64,000 nt of DNA from Pedobacter zeae (GCF_014196715.1 NZ_JACIEF010000004.1:186001-250000), one strand, 5' to 3'. Shown: positions 15,955 through 26,395, counted from the first letter of the stretch. Notes: generated by a model from the sequence alone, not told the origin. A program made the numbers and translations.

Positions 15955-17538
15955 CTAACTTTTAAACTCACTTGTTTTATGGAACTCAATATCAGGATAA
16001 TCCTGTTTGGTTAAATTGATCATGTATTCGCTATCGGCCAGGTAAACCGGGTTAGCTTCCTTATCGAAACCGATGTGCTGTTGTTTACGTTTTACAAATT
16101 CATCAAGTTTTTTCCTGTCGCCTGAAGTTACCCAGCTCGAGCGTGTATAACTCAAGGTACGGAAACGGCATTTTGCACCATATTCGTGCTCTAACCTGAA
16201 ATTGATCACCTCGAACTGCAGCTCGCCAACTGCACCGATCACTTTCCTGTTTCCGGGCTGCATAACAAATAACTGTGCTACACCTTCGTCTGTTAACTGC
16301 TCAATACCTTTTTCCAATTGTTTCGTGCGCATCGGATCCATGTTTTCCACCTCTTTAAAGATAGACGGAGAAAAACTTGGGATTCCTTTAAACTGCAGTT
16401 TTTCACCTTCTGTTAAGGTATCGCCGATTTTAAAGTTACCGCTATCGTACAGGCCAACCACATCGCCCGGCCATGCTTCTTCAACAATGCTTTTTTCGTT
16501 CGCCATAAAATCCATCGGATTGGAGAATTTCAGTTTTTTATCCTGACGGGTATGGTAATAGAATTTATTGCGCTCAAATTTACCGGAACAGATCCTTAAA
16601 AAGGCAATCCGGTCGCGGTGTTTGGGGTCTAAGTTGGCATGAATTTTAAATACAAATCCACTAAAGTTTTTTTCTTCTACTAAAACATCGCGCTCCTCGG
16701 CCTCGCGGTGTTTCGGGCTCGGTGCAATTTCGATAAAAGTGTCCAAAAGTTCCTTGATCCCGAAGTTATTGATGGCACTCCCAAAAAACACTGGCGCAAC
16801 CAAACCATCGGTATACAAGTCTTTATCCAGTTTACCATAAATACCATCAACCAGTTCAACATCATCTTTTAACGTTTTGATTTCATTTTCTTTCAGGTAT
16901 TCCAATAAAGAAGGATCATTTAAATCGCTTGCCGCTACAACCGAATCGGTAACCTTGGTTTTATCGGAATTAAATAAATTTAAATGTTTATTGTAAATGC
17001 TGTATACCCCTTTAAAGGTGTGCCCCTGACCAATTGGCCACGAAAGCGGGCATAAACTGATGCTTAGCTTCTCTTCAATTTCATCCAACAGATCGTAGGC
17101 TTCTTTACCTTCGCGGTCCATTTTGTTGATGAATATAATCACAGGAGTATTCCGCATGCGGCAAACCGACATTAGTTTTTCGGTTTGTTCCTCCACACCT
17201 TTCACACAGTCTACCACCAGGATTACGCTATCCACTGCCGATAAAGTACGGTAGGTATCCTCGGCGAAATCTTTGTGACCGGGCGTATCCAGAATATTAA
17301 TGCGCTTACCACTGTACTCGAAACCCATTACCGATGTTGCAACCGAGATACCACGTTGCTTTTCGATTTCCATAAAATCGGAAGTATTGCTTTGGTTCGC
17401 TTTGTTCCTTTTTACCGCGCCGGCAGTGTTAATGGCCCCGCCAAAAAGCAGAAATTTTTCTGTCAGCGTGGTTTTGCCCGCATCCGGGTGACTAATAATG
17501 GCAAAGGTTTTACGTTTTTCTATTTCAGGGTTAAGCAT
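15955..17538 (-). CDS. prfC: Peptide chain release factor 3
   Basis: GTPase that recycles RF1/RF2 from terminating ribosomes. The 527-residue length is normal. The G domain shows HPDAGKTT (G1, about residues 17-24), the RGISVATSV switch I, DTPGHKDF (G3) and INKMDREGK (G4). Domain II and the C-terminal domain follow, including VMQPGNRKVIGAVGELQFEV typical of RF3 rather than EF-G. It stands alone, leftward, with GH32 converging on it. Confidence 0.95.
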   Translation of the reverse strand: MLNPEIEKRKTFAIISHPDAGKTTLTEKFLLFGGAINTAGAVKRNKANQSNTSDFMEIEKQRGISVATSVMGFEYSGKRINILDTPGHKDFAEDTYRTLSAVDSVILVVDCVKGVEEQTEKLMSVCRMRNTPVIIFINKMDREGKEAYDLLDEIEEKLSISLCPLSWPIGQGHTFKGVYSIYNKHLNLFNSDKTKVTDSVVAASDLNDPSLLEYLKENEIKTLKDDVELVDGIYGKLDKDLYTDGLVAPVFFGSAINNFGIKELLDTFIEIAPSPKHREAEERDVLVEEKNFSGFVFKIHANLDPKHRDRIAFLRICSGKFERNKFYYHTRQDKKLKFSNPMDFMANEKSIVEEAWPGDVVGLYDSGNFKIGDTLTEGEKLQFKGIPSFSPSIFKEVENMDPMRTKQLEKGIEQLTDEGVAQLFVMQPGNRKVIGAVGELQFEVINFRLEHEYGAKCRFRTLSYTRSSWVTSGDRKKLDEFVKRKQQHIGFDKEANPVYLADSEYMINLTKQDYPDIEFHKTSEFKS

Positions 17539-17982
17539 AATAAAATTTTGGATATAAAAGATGATGAAACCTTGTTAAAGGAATTTAACAGCGATAAGAT
17601 TTGAATATTGTTGTTTCATCAGGGCGCAAAGATAATAAAAAGCTTTATCATTAATTGTTAGGTTGTTGTATTGTTTTATCTGATATAAAATATTTGAAAA
17701 GCAGGTACAGTGGTTCTATTGTTATTGCAGTCCTGCCATACACTGTAGCTCCGGTAGAAAAAAATCGGAGGCTGCCGTTTCTGTCAGGTTTAGGTTGGTT
17801 CTGTTGTGATTCTATTAACGTTTTATCCTGGCCAATCGTTAAGTTTCTGCTCTTTATCAGGCCTCCTGTCGAAAATTATCCGGTTAAAATTAAAATTTCT
17901 CCTTAATCATTCTTTATTTTTGTGCTAAAATGTTTAGCTTTATTCATCCCTCCGTGTATTGCTAACTAAAATTTTACTGCCG
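17539..17982. other. Intergenic stretch between prfC and the PIF1-like gene
   Basis: Divergent promoter region for prfC and the helicase gene. A TAnnTTTG-like hexamer (TATTTTTG, 17915-17922) could serve the helicase gene, but no TTG lies at the right distance. An 83-codon reading frame here has no protein-like character. I see no strong repeat. Confidence 0.4.
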
Positions 17983-20250
17983 ATGCCCACTTTAGAAGAA
18001 ACTTCCATGCCCGCAGAAATTGCGGCTAAATTTGTTAATTATACCTCGAAACATGTTTTCTTAACCGGAAAAGCCGGAACGGGTAAAACAACTTTTTTAC
18101 GGAAACTCATTCAGCTTACCCATAAAAAGGCCCTGATTGTAGCACCTACGGGTATCGCAGCTATTAATGCATCAGGAGTAACCATTCATTCACTGTTCCA
18201 GCTGCCTTTCGGTGCTTTTTTTCCGGATGTTGCGGGCACTTTAGTGAACGAAAACATCAACTTCAATTTTAATACACCCAGAACTCTGGTCAAACACTTA
18301 AACATGCAGGGCAATAAACGCCGCATGTTACAGGAACTCGAACTATTGGTTATTGATGAGGTGAGTATGCTGAGGGCCGATATGCTCGATGCTATTGATT
18401 TTGCTTTGCGATACGTGCGCAGGAACAGAAATCTCCCTTTCGGAGGGGTACAATTGCTTTTTATCGGCGATCTGCACCAGTTACCGCCCGTGGTAAAAAA
18501 TGATGAATGGCGTATTATGGCCAAATTTTATAAAAGCATTTATTTTTTTGATGCCCTGGCCCTGCAGGACAACGCACCGGTTTACATCGAACTGGATAAA
18601 ATTTACCGCCAGGATGATTCAGTTTTTATCGGCCTGTTAAATAACCTACGGAACAATAAAATCACCCCGGAAGACACGGCTTTGCTAAAACAACACTTTA
18701 AGCAGGATTTTAAACCCGCTGCCGATGAAAATTATATTACGTTAACCACCCACAACAATAAGGCCGACAGTATAAACCGCGAGCGGCTGGAGCAACTGAA
18801 AACCAAATCGTACTTTTTTGAAGCCAGGATACAGGGCGAGTTTAACGAATATGCTTATCCTAACGATAAAAGTTTAGAGTTAAAAGTTGGTGCACAGGTA
18901 ATGTTTATTAAAAACGACATGACCGCCGAAAAACGCTATTATAACGGTAAAATAGGGGTGGTGCACCACATCGAAAAAGATGTGATCGAAATCGAACTCC
19001 CGGAAGATAATGTGGTGATACAGATTTCGCCCTATACATGGGAAAATGTAAAATATAAACTGGACGAAGCCACCAACGAGATCAAAGAAAACGTGGCCGG
19101 TTCTTTTGTACAATATCCGATTAAGCTTGCCTGGGCCATTACGGTACATAAAAGTCAGGGTTTAACTTTTGACAAGGCCATTATTGATGTAGGCGAAGCT
19201 TTTGCACCAGGACAAGCCTATGTGGCTTTATCGCGTTTACGCTCTTTAAAAGGTTTGGTGTTAACTTCTCACCTTCGCGATAGTGGTTTGCAGCAGGACC
19301 AGCATGTACACTATTTTTCTAAAACCAGGCAGCCTTCAGAGGTACTCAACGAGCAGATCAGCACAGAAAGTTATATTTTTATCCGTAGTTACCTGCTTGC
19401 TGCTTTCGACCTGAACCTGATACGCTATTATTTAAAAGAACACCGGCAGACTTTTGATAAAAGTGAAAAATCAGCTAAGCAAAAATATGAAGATTGGACG
19501 CAGGCGCTTTATGCCGATTTCCAGAAAATAACAGCTACTGTCGATACCTTTGTTAACCAGCTGAAAAATTTATTTGCCCAACAAACAGAACATACTTTGT
19601 TTAATGTATCGAAAAGGGTAGTGGCTGCGCTGAATTATTTTAATCCGTTGATCAAGGAAATTTCTGACCGCTTTTTAATGCAGATTGAAACCGTTAAGGA
19701 AGAAAGGCAGATAAAAACCTATGTTACCGAACTGCTCGAACTCGAAATCCTGGTTTATGAACAGCTGAAAAAAATGCATAAAAGCAAAGCACTCTTACAG
19801 GCATTGATTGATGGTAAGGAGTTTAGCAAAGCCGATACCGATGCGCTGTTAAACACGGTTGAAAGAAACAAACAACTTCAGCAGGCTATCCAGTTAAAGG
19901 GCGAAACGCTGAAAGTAAAATCGGCTGCTACAAAGAAGAAAAAGGAGCCTAAAATTGATACCAAACTGGTAAGCTTTGAACTTTATGAGCAGGGCAAAAC
20001 TATAGATGAAATTGCAAAAGAACGCGGTTTTTCTGTTGGCACCATCGAAGGGCACCTGGCTTATTATGTATCAACACAACAACTCGATGTAAGCAAACTG
20101 GTAAAAGCCAACAAAATCAGAAACATCAGCGATGCAGTAGAAAGCCAGAAAACAAAATCGATGGCCACGATAAGGGAATTTCTGGGAAAAGATTATTCTT
20201 TTGGTGAAATTAAATTGGTGCTGGCCTCTTTATTCCCATCTGAGGAATAA
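17983..20250 (+). CDS. PIF1-like superfamily 1 helicase with C-terminal HTH domain
   Basis: ATP-dependent DNA helicase, 755 residues from the ATG at 17983; an upstream TTG at 17959 is less likely. Motif I GKAGTGKTTF, motif II VIDEVSMLRADML, motif III LFIGDLHQLPPVV, and the UvrD_C_2-type end TVHKSQGLTF with YVALSRLRSLKG are all visible, in the order of the PIF1/RecD2 group. The last 130 residues are Lys-rich, then ELYEQGKTIDEIAKERGF, a helix-turn-helix of the type (HTH_40) seen at the C-terminus of some RecQ and PIF1-like proteins. Likely role is resolving structured or stalled DNA. Confidence 0.85.
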   Translation: MPTLEETSMPAEIAAKFVNYTSKHVFLTGKAGTGKTTFLRKLIQLTHKKALIVAPTGIAAINASGVTIHSLFQLPFGAFFPDVAGTLVNENINFNFNTPRTLVKHLNMQGNKRRMLQELELLVIDEVSMLRADMLDAIDFALRYVRRNRNLPFGGVQLLFIGDLHQLPPVVKNDEWRIMAKFYKSIYFFDALALQDNAPVYIELDKIYRQDDSVFIGLLNNLRNNKITPEDTALLKQHFKQDFKPAADENYITLTTHNNKADSINRERLEQLKTKSYFFEARIQGEFNEYAYPNDKSLELKVGAQVMFIKNDMTAEKRYYNGKIGVVHHIEKDVIEIELPEDNVVIQISPYTWENVKYKLDEATNEIKENVAGSFVQYPIKLAWAITVHKSQGLTFDKAIIDVGEAFAPGQAYVALSRLRSLKGLVLTSHLRDSGLQQDQHVHYFSKTRQPSEVLNEQISTESYIFIRSYLLAAFDLNLIRYYLKEHRQTFDKSEKSAKQKYEDWTQALYADFQKITATVDTFVNQLKNLFAQQTEHTLFNVSKRVVAALNYFNPLIKEISDRFLMQIETVKEERQIKTYVTELLELEILVYEQLKKMHKSKALLQALIDGKEFSKADTDALLNTVERNKQLQQAIQLKGETLKVKSAATKKKKEPKIDTKLVSFELYEQGKTIDEIAKERGFSVGTIEGHLAYYVSTQQLDVSKLVKANKIRNISDAVESQKTKSMATIREFLGKDYSFGEIKLVLASLFPSEE

Positions 20251-20345
20251 GTCTGTTTAGTTTAAACCACTTCTGCCAAATGCGATTATCATGAATGATA
20301 TGTAATGTAAAAATATAGTTAATCGATAATGACTCGGGGTAAGAA

Positions 20346-20433
20346 GCGTCATTTCGAGCAGCGTGCAACGAAGTCGAGAAATCTATCTCGAGACAGATCT
20401 CTCTACTCTGCTGCGTTCCGGTCGAGATGACGA
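20346..20433. repeat. Dispersed inverted-repeat element (CGTCAT...ATGACG family), copy 2
   Basis: An 88-base element with ends CGTCATTTCGA and TCGAGATGACG and an internal ATCTATCTCGAGACAGAT palindrome. Intact, non-coding, and close in sequence to the copy at 7476-7577. Lies between the helicase gene and the SprT-like gene. Confidence 0.8.
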
Positions 20434-20545
20434 TCACATGATATAGATCCTTCTTAAACTGAGTTTAAAGCATATTTTAATACTTATTAAATCCCTATCA
20501 TAAAATTATGTTTTCTAAGAAAATCTTTGCGAACTTTGCGGTTAA

Positions 20546-21154
20546 ATGGAGAAAGTTAACGTTTTAGCGCAATACATGCCTGCCGAGGCAGCGCCGCTAA
20601 TAGCCAAGTGGATTGATTATTTTCAATGTGAATTTAAGATTTCTAAAACCCGTTCCACAAAACTGGGCGATTACCGTCACCCTTACCAGGGCAAAGGCCA
20701 CCGGATTTCAGTAAATTTTAACCTCAACCATTATGCTTTTTTAGTTACCACTGTACACGAATTTGCACATTTACTTACCTGGAACGATTTTAAAAATAAA
20801 GTAAAACCACATGGGGCGGAGTGGAAAAAGAACTTTCAGCGCATGATGGTCCCATTCTTTGAGCTGAATATCTTTCCGGATGATATTCACCAGGCAATTG
20901 ATAATTACATGTCCAATCCTGCGGCATCAAGCTGTTCTGATCTGCATTTATCGCGAGCCTTAAAAAAGTACGACCATAATAAAACCGGAATATTGCATTT
21001 AGAGCAGCTCCCTATTAATACTACCTTTAAAATCAAAGACGGAAGGCGCTTTACCAAGGGGGAAAGGATTAGAAAGCGTTATCGTTGTATGTGTTTGGAT
21101 GATAAACGTTTATATCTGTTTAATCCTTTGGCCGAAGTGTTCTTGCTATACTAA
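20546..21154 (+). CDS. SprT-like zinc metalloprotease-fold protein
   Basis: A 202-residue SprT/Spartan-like protein. The zincin motif HEFAH is at residues 71-75, with a third His ligand in KPHGAEWKK (His89). The C-terminal half has basic residues but no obvious zinc ribbon. Related proteins are linked to DNA-protein crosslink repair; whether that holds here is inference. The start ATG at 20546 is preceded by the common intergenic phrase ctttgcggttaa. It follows the PIF1-like helicase on the same strand but 295 bases away, so cotranscription is unlikely. Confidence 0.8.
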   Translation: MEKVNVLAQYMPAEAAPLIAKWIDYFQCEFKISKTRSTKLGDYRHPYQGKGHRISVNFNLNHYAFLVTTVHEFAHLLTWNDFKNKVKPHGAEWKKNFQRMMVPFFELNIFPDDIHQAIDNYMSNPAASSCSDLHLSRALKKYDHNKTGILHLEQLPINTTFKIKDGRRFTKGERIRKRYRCMCLDDKRLYLFNPLAEVFLLY

Positions 21155-21191
21155 AGTCATGCTGGAGGCCGTGAAGAATCTTGACAAAGCA

Positions 21192-22829
21192 TTATATTAA
21201 CTTAAATTCATCTCCATCAAATAAACCCTTATCGCTTAACTTTAAACATGGGATCACCAACAAAGCCATGAAAGAAAGTGTCATAAATGGAGCAAGTAAA
21301 GTAGAACCCAAATCTTTAGCAAATTTATCAATTGAGGTGTAGCTTTCCGCAACCTCATACCCGTTCTGATTGCTCATTAAGCCTGCAACCGGTAAAGCTA
21401 AAACTTCTTTTTTCCCTTTTCCAAGGGCCACTATACCTCCGGTTTCCTGAATAACCAGGTTTACTGCTTCACAAATGCTTTTATCATCCGCGCCAACTGC
21501 AATAATATTATGGCTATCATGTGCAACGCTTGAGGCAATGGCCCCCTGTTTCAGACCGAAATTCTTAACAAAAGATACCGCTACAGGCGCACCATGATAA
21601 CGATTTACCACCACCATTTTTAAAATGTCATTCTCCAGGTCGCTGATGATATTTTGATTTAACACTTTTGGTTGAACAGATAATCTATTCGTAATTAACT
21701 GTCCGTCTAATGCTTCAATCACGGGGATTTCTTCTTGTCCCGTAAACGGATAAACAAAATCATTTTCCTCTTTTAAGCTGCAGTCGAAATGGTTTACCGA
21801 TTCTTTATCCTCCACATGTTTTACCCAATCGCCCACGGTTTTACCATTTTCGGCTAGCAATAACCCATCAATATAGGTTTGTTTAATCCTGAAATTTTTT
21901 AAATCTTCGATCACAATAAAATCTGCCGGATCATTAAGTTGTAGTTTTCCAACGTCGAGTTTATAGTGGAGAATAGGATTGATACAGGCTGCCTGCAGGA
22001 TCTTGAAAATATCGATTCCCTTTTCTACTGCTCTTGCGCAGAGCTGATTGATATGGTTTTCGACTAAACTATCCGGATGTTTATCATCACTGCAGAACAT
22101 CATCATTTCAGGCCAGTCGTTCAACAGGCCGATCAACGCATCAAAATTTTTAGCTGCACTACCGTCGCGGATCAATATTTTCATGCCGCGCTGTAGTTTA
22201 TCCAGTGCTTCTTCTGCTGTAAAACATTCATGGTCTGTAGAAATACCCGCATCGATATATTGCTGCACCGTATGGCCTCTTAAACCGGGAGCATGTCCAT
22301 CAACAGGTTTACCCAGCTGATGGGCAGCAGCGATCTTTTTTAAAACTTCTTCATCTTTATACAGTACGCCGGGAAAATTCATCATTTCGCTGAGGTATTT
22401 TATCTCCGGCCGTTCTAAAAGTGCTTTTACATCATCATGATTGAGTTCTGCACCGGCGGTTTCGAATACGGTAGCCGGAACACAGCTTGGCGCACCGAAA
22501 TTAAACTTAAATGGTACGGTATTGCCATTTTCGATCATAAACTCTACACCCTCCATGCCGCAAACATTGGCAATTTCGTGTGGATCGCTTATTGTAGAAA
22601 CTGTTCCATGAACAACCGATAGCCTTGCGAATTCACTCGGAATCAGCATGCTGCTTTCGATATGCACATGGCTGTCAATAAAGCCCGGAGAAATAAAGTG
22701 AGCGCCTTCCCGCTGACCGGAAATTTCGGTAATGGATTTTATTTTACCTGCTTCTACTGCTACTTCTCCAAAGAAGATATTTCGTTTCGGGATGTCGATG
22801 ATATTTCCTTCGACTTTAAAGTTGCCCAT
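21192..22829 (-). CDS. ade: Adenine deaminase
   Basis: Converts adenine to hypoxanthine and ammonia. The 545-residue amidohydrolase shows the metal motif PGFIDSHVHIESSML near residues 46-60, DPHEIANVCG, the active-site VDGHAPGLRG, and MMFCSDDKHPDSL. The C-terminal beta region VVNRYHGAPVAVSFVKNFGLK and SVAHDSHNIIAVG is characteristic of adenine deaminase rather than dihydroorotase-type enzymes. It stands between the SprT-like gene (convergent) and the 2-oxoacid dehydrogenase gene upstream on the same strand. Confidence 0.92.
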   Translation of the reverse strand: MGNFKVEGNIIDIPKRNIFFGEVAVEAGKIKSITEISGQREGAHFISPGFIDSHVHIESSMLIPSEFARLSVVHGTVSTISDPHEIANVCGMEGVEFMIENGNTVPFKFNFGAPSCVPATVFETAGAELNHDDVKALLERPEIKYLSEMMNFPGVLYKDEEVLKKIAAAHQLGKPVDGHAPGLRGHTVQQYIDAGISTDHECFTAEEALDKLQRGMKILIRDGSAAKNFDALIGLLNDWPEMMMFCSDDKHPDSLVENHINQLCARAVEKGIDIFKILQAACINPILHYKLDVGKLQLNDPADFIVIEDLKNFRIKQTYIDGLLLAENGKTVGDWVKHVEDKESVNHFDCSLKEENDFVYPFTGQEEIPVIEALDGQLITNRLSVQPKVLNQNIISDLENDILKMVVVNRYHGAPVAVSFVKNFGLKQGAIASSVAHDSHNIIAVGADDKSICEAVNLVIQETGGIVALGKGKKEVLALPVAGLMSNQNGYEVAESYTSIDKFAKDLGSTLLAPFMTLSFMALLVIPCLKLSDKGLFDGDEFKLI

Positions 22830-22897
22830 TTATTTTGTGTTTAATTGGTTAATTGTGTAACACGGCTCGTGATTAACCGATTTCACGATTAACCCAT

Positions 22898-24874
22898 TTA
22901 GTATTTCAATAACTTATCTATTGTTTCTGCTAATCTTGCCCTGGCCAGGAAATCATCTTCCAATACTTTACTCATCGGGATTGCCGTATCCAAACTTGCA
23001 CAGCGCATTACCGGGGCATCTAAATATTGAAAACAATGTTCTCCTATCCAGGCTGATATTTCTGCTCCAAAACCATTGGTTAAGGTATCCTCATGTAAAA
23101 TTAATACCCTTCCGGTTTGTTTTACAGCTTGTTGTACGGCTTCTTTATCCCATGGCTGAAGCGTGCGCAGGTCAATTATTGTGGCTTCGCATTCCGGATG
23201 TTCATTTACATAATCCAAAGCCCAGCGTACACCTAGTCCGTAGGTAATGATGGCAAATTTACTCCCTTCTGTTAGCGTTGCTGCTTTGCCAATTTCTGTG
23301 GTATAATATCCATCCGGAACAGGGGCCGTTAAACTTCTATATAAATATTTGTGTTCAAAATATAACACCGGATTTGGATCCTCAATAGCTGCCAGCAATA
23401 ATCCTTTTGCATCGTCAGGAAAAGCCGGATAAACGACTTTCAAACCGGGGGTTTTGGTAAACCAGGCCTCGTTACTCTGAGAATGAAATGGTCCGGCGCC
23501 TGTTCCAGCACCTGTAGGCATGCGTACCACCACATCGGCTTTCTCTCCCCAGCGGTAATGTGTTTTAGCCAGGTTGTTTACAATCTGATTAAAACCAACG
23601 GTAACAAAATCAGCAAACTGCATCTCTACCACTGCCTTATAACCATTGATAGATAAGCCTAAACCTGCACCTACAATAGCCGATTCGCAAATAGGGGTAT
23701 TGCGTACCCTGGCCTTGCCGTATTTCTCGGTAAAGCCATCTGTAATTTTAAAAGCTCCGCCATAATCGGCAATATCCTGCCCCATTAAAACCAGGTTGGG
23801 ATACATTTGCATGGCTAAATCTAGTGCATCACTAATGGCATCTAAATATCTTTTTTCTGTCGAAGATTGGCTGGGCTGAATAACCTTTTGTTGATAAGGA
23901 AAATACATATCAGCCTCCTCCCGACTGGCATCTGCCTCTGGTTCAGCTTCGTTAAAAGCTTCTTCAACTTCCAGTTCAATCGCCCTTTTAATTTGAATTT
24001 TAATGTCGATCACCGCATCAGAGGTTAAAATATCCTGATCAATTAAATAGGCTTCGTAATTGTTAAGCGGATCCTTCTTTTCCCATTCATCAAACAGTTC
24101 TTGAGGCACATATTTAGTTCCTGAAGCTTCTTCATGGCCACGCATCCTGAAAGTCATGCACTCCACCAAAACAGGTCTTGGGTCTTTCCTGATTTCCATA
24201 GCCAGCTGATTAATGGTATCATATACTTCAAGAATGTTGTTACCATCAATCTGCCGGCCTTCAATGCCATATCCAATGGCTTTGTCGACCAGATTTTTGC
24301 ACCTGTACTGCTCCGATTTTGGGGTTGAAAGCCCATATCCATTATTCTCAATCAGAAAAATAACCGGCAGACCCCATACGGCAGCTACATTCACTGCTTC
24401 GTGGAAATCGCCCTCACTTGTGGCACCTTCTCCGGTGTAAACCAGTGTGGCATGTTGTTTATTAGCCAAAAGATCTGCCAGTGCAATGCCATCAGCCAAA
24501 GCCATTTGCGGACCAAGGTGGGATATCATGCCAATAATTTTATAATCTTGTGTGCCAAAATGAAAAGAACGGTCGCGGCCTTTTGTAAAGCCCGTTACTT
24601 TGCCCTGCCACTGCGCCATTAATTTTTTGAGCGGAATATCGCGCGACGTAAAAACCCCCAGGTTACGGTGCATAGGCAAAATATATTCATTGCTTTGCAT
24701 GGCCAAAGTACTGCCAACTGCTATGGCTTCCTGACCAATACCAGAAAACCATTTACCGATTCTGCCCTGACGTAATAGTTTAAGCATTTTGTCTTCAACC
24801 ATCCGGGGGTAAAGCAATCTTTTGTATAAATCCAATAGAAATTTGTCGTCTTTATCTCCTCGATTGAAATGCAT
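22898..24874 (-). CDS. 2-oxoacid (2-oxoisovalerate-type) dehydrogenase E1, fused alpha-beta
   Basis: TPP-dependent E1 component, 658 residues with alpha and beta parts in one chain. The alpha half (1-320) has the TPP motif from GEGATSEGDFHEA to ENNGYG, and MRGHEEASG. The beta half (about 340-658) has MGQDIADYGGAFKIT, ESAIVGAGLGLS, MQFADFV and RMPTGAGTGAGPFHSQS. Such fusions in Bacteroidota are usually annotated as branched-chain 2-oxoacid dehydrogenase; the exact substrate is not certain. The E2 and E3 subunits are not in the window. The LutB-like gene lies immediately upstream. Confidence 0.85.
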   Translation of the reverse strand: MHFNRGDKDDKFLLDLYKRLLYPRMVEDKMLKLLRQGRIGKWFSGIGQEAIAVGSTLAMQSNEYILPMHRNLGVFTSRDIPLKKLMAQWQGKVTGFTKGRDRSFHFGTQDYKIIGMISHLGPQMALADGIALADLLANKQHATLVYTGEGATSEGDFHEAVNVAAVWGLPVIFLIENNGYGLSTPKSEQYRCKNLVDKAIGYGIEGRQIDGNNILEVYDTINQLAMEIRKDPRPVLVECMTFRMRGHEEASGTKYVPQELFDEWEKKDPLNNYEAYLIDQDILTSDAVIDIKIQIKRAIELEVEEAFNEAEPEADASREEADMYFPYQQKVIQPSQSSTEKRYLDAISDALDLAMQMYPNLVLMGQDIADYGGAFKITDGFTEKYGKARVRNTPICESAIVGAGLGLSINGYKAVVEMQFADFVTVGFNQIVNNLAKTHYRWGEKADVVVRMPTGAGTGAGPFHSQSNEAWFTKTPGLKVVYPAFPDDAKGLLLAAIEDPNPVLYFEHKYLYRSLTAPVPDGYYTTEIGKAATLTEGSKFAIITYGLGVRWALDYVNEHPECEATIIDLRTLQPWDKEAVQQAVKQTGRVLILHEDTLTNGFGAEISAWIGEHCFQYLDAPVMRCASLDTAIPMSKVLEDDFLARARLAETIDKLLKY

Positions 24875-24902
24875 ATTTGGTTGTCTGGCTAATGGTTTCT
24901 GA

Positions 24903-26288
24903 TTAAGATTCCCGTTCCTTTTTCATCTCTTCGAACTGCTTGGCAAAAGATTTATCGGCAACTTTTGGCATTTCGCGGTATTTACCCCAACTCTTTTTGA
25001 AGAAGGTTTTGAGCATAAAGTTTTTGAACTTGCCGCCAAAGAAATCCATCCACTTGCGTTTTTGCATCATCCTGTTGAACATGCTCCAGCCAATTTCTTC
25101 CTTTTTGCCATTTTCGTGGCCCGCTGCAGCATCTCTACGGTTTAGCAATAACATTTTATGGATATCGATTTTTACCGGGCAGACCTCCGAGCATTTTCCG
25201 CAGAGACTGGAAGCATAACTCAAATGCTTAAACTCTTCCATGCCTTTAAAATGCGGTGTAATTACCGAACCGATAGGCCCACTGTAAGTGGTGTTATAAG
25301 TATGGCCGCCAATATTTTTATATACCGGGCAGGCATTTAAACAGGCACCGCAACGGATGCAGTATAAACCCTGTCTTTGTTCTTTCTGTGCCAGTAAATT
25401 GGTACGCCCGTTGTCCAGCAAGATTACATACATTTCTTCCGGACCATCGGTTTCGTTAGGTTGGCGCGGCCCGCTTAAAATGGTATTGTAAACGGTTAGG
25501 TTCTGTCCGGTTCCATGCGAGGCCAGTAAAGGCCAAAAGAGATCTAGATCGCTTATAGAAGGAATTACTTTTTCAATTCCTACTATTGCAATGTGAATTT
25601 TAGGGAAAGTGGTACTTAAACGTGCATTGCCTTCATTTTCGGTTAAGGCAATACTTCCGGTGTCGGCAATTAAAAAATTGCCTCCACTGATGCCAATATC
25701 GGCCTTTAGGTATTTATCACGGAGCAATTCCCTTGCTTTTTGGACCAATTGTGGCGGAGTGGCATCTAATGGGGTGCCAAATTTATCATGAAATAGCTGA
25801 GCAATATCTGTAGCACTTAAGTGCATGGCAGGGGTAACAATATGGTAGGGTGCCTGACCCAATAACTGAACAATGTATTCGCCTAAATCACTTTCAAGCG
25901 ATTCAATGTTATTTTGCTCCAGAAAATCGTTCAGGTGGATCTCCTCCGTCGTCATCGATTTAGATTTAATGACGGTTTTCCCATTGTTTCTTTTAATAAT
26001 GTTGAGGATTTCCTGCTGGGCTTCTGCAGCATCATTTGCCCAAATAACCTTACCGCCACGACGCTGAAAGTTCGATTCGAATTCTGGTAAGAATTTGTCG
26101 AGATTTTCCATTACGCGCCATTTGATCACGTGTGCCTTTTTTTTAGAGGCTTCGAGGTTTTCGAATTTCGATAAACCGCGTTCAACTGCTGCATTGTATT
26201 TACCGATGTTGTAATTTATGGTTTTACGGTGCGGTAAATCGAAAGCTTTCTCATCAGATTTCTCTAAAAATTCCTCGGCAGTTTTCAT
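24903..26288 (-). CDS. lutB: LutB-like iron-sulfur lactate utilisation protein
   Basis: Start taken at the ATG ending at 26288 (MKTAEEFLEKS), 461 residues; the longer frame is not family-like. The LUD domain occupies the first two-thirds (ISGGNFLIADTGSIALTE). Two 4Fe-4S motifs follow: CIRCGACLNACPVY and CGKCSEVCPVKID. In other bacteria LutABC oxidises L-lactate to pyruvate. LutA and LutC are not adjacent, so partners must lie elsewhere or this copy has a different role. Its stop is 28 bases before the E1 dehydrogenase start, suggesting one transcript. Confidence 0.85.
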   Translation of the reverse strand: MKTAEEFLEKSDEKAFDLPHRKTINYNIGKYNAAVERGLSKFENLEASKKKAHVIKWRVMENLDKFLPEFESNFQRRGGKVIWANDAAEAQQEILNIIKRNNGKTVIKSKSMTTEEIHLNDFLEQNNIESLESDLGEYIVQLLGQAPYHIVTPAMHLSATDIAQLFHDKFGTPLDATPPQLVQKARELLRDKYLKADIGISGGNFLIADTGSIALTENEGNARLSTTFPKIHIAIVGIEKVIPSISDLDLFWPLLASHGTGQNLTVYNTILSGPRQPNETDGPEEMYVILLDNGRTNLLAQKEQRQGLYCIRCGACLNACPVYKNIGGHTYNTTYSGPIGSVITPHFKGMEEFKHLSYASSLCGKCSEVCPVKIDIHKMLLLNRRDAAAGHENGKKEEIGWSMFNRMMQKRKWMDFFGGKFKNFMLKTFFKKSWGKYREMPKVADKSFAKQFEEMKKERES

Positions 26289-26395
26289 TAATGGCAATTT
26301 TAATATAGGGTAACGAAGAATAACCGCTTTTAGTTTCAAGCTATTCTGTTAAAAACCAAAGATATGAATTTATGCAGGCACCAAAAGTAATGTGC

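Noticed and set aside
17655..17906. An 83-codon + strand reading frame between prfC and the helicase gene.
   Set aside because: No recognisable motif, no convincing ribosome site, and biased composition typical of chance frames in AT-rich DNA.
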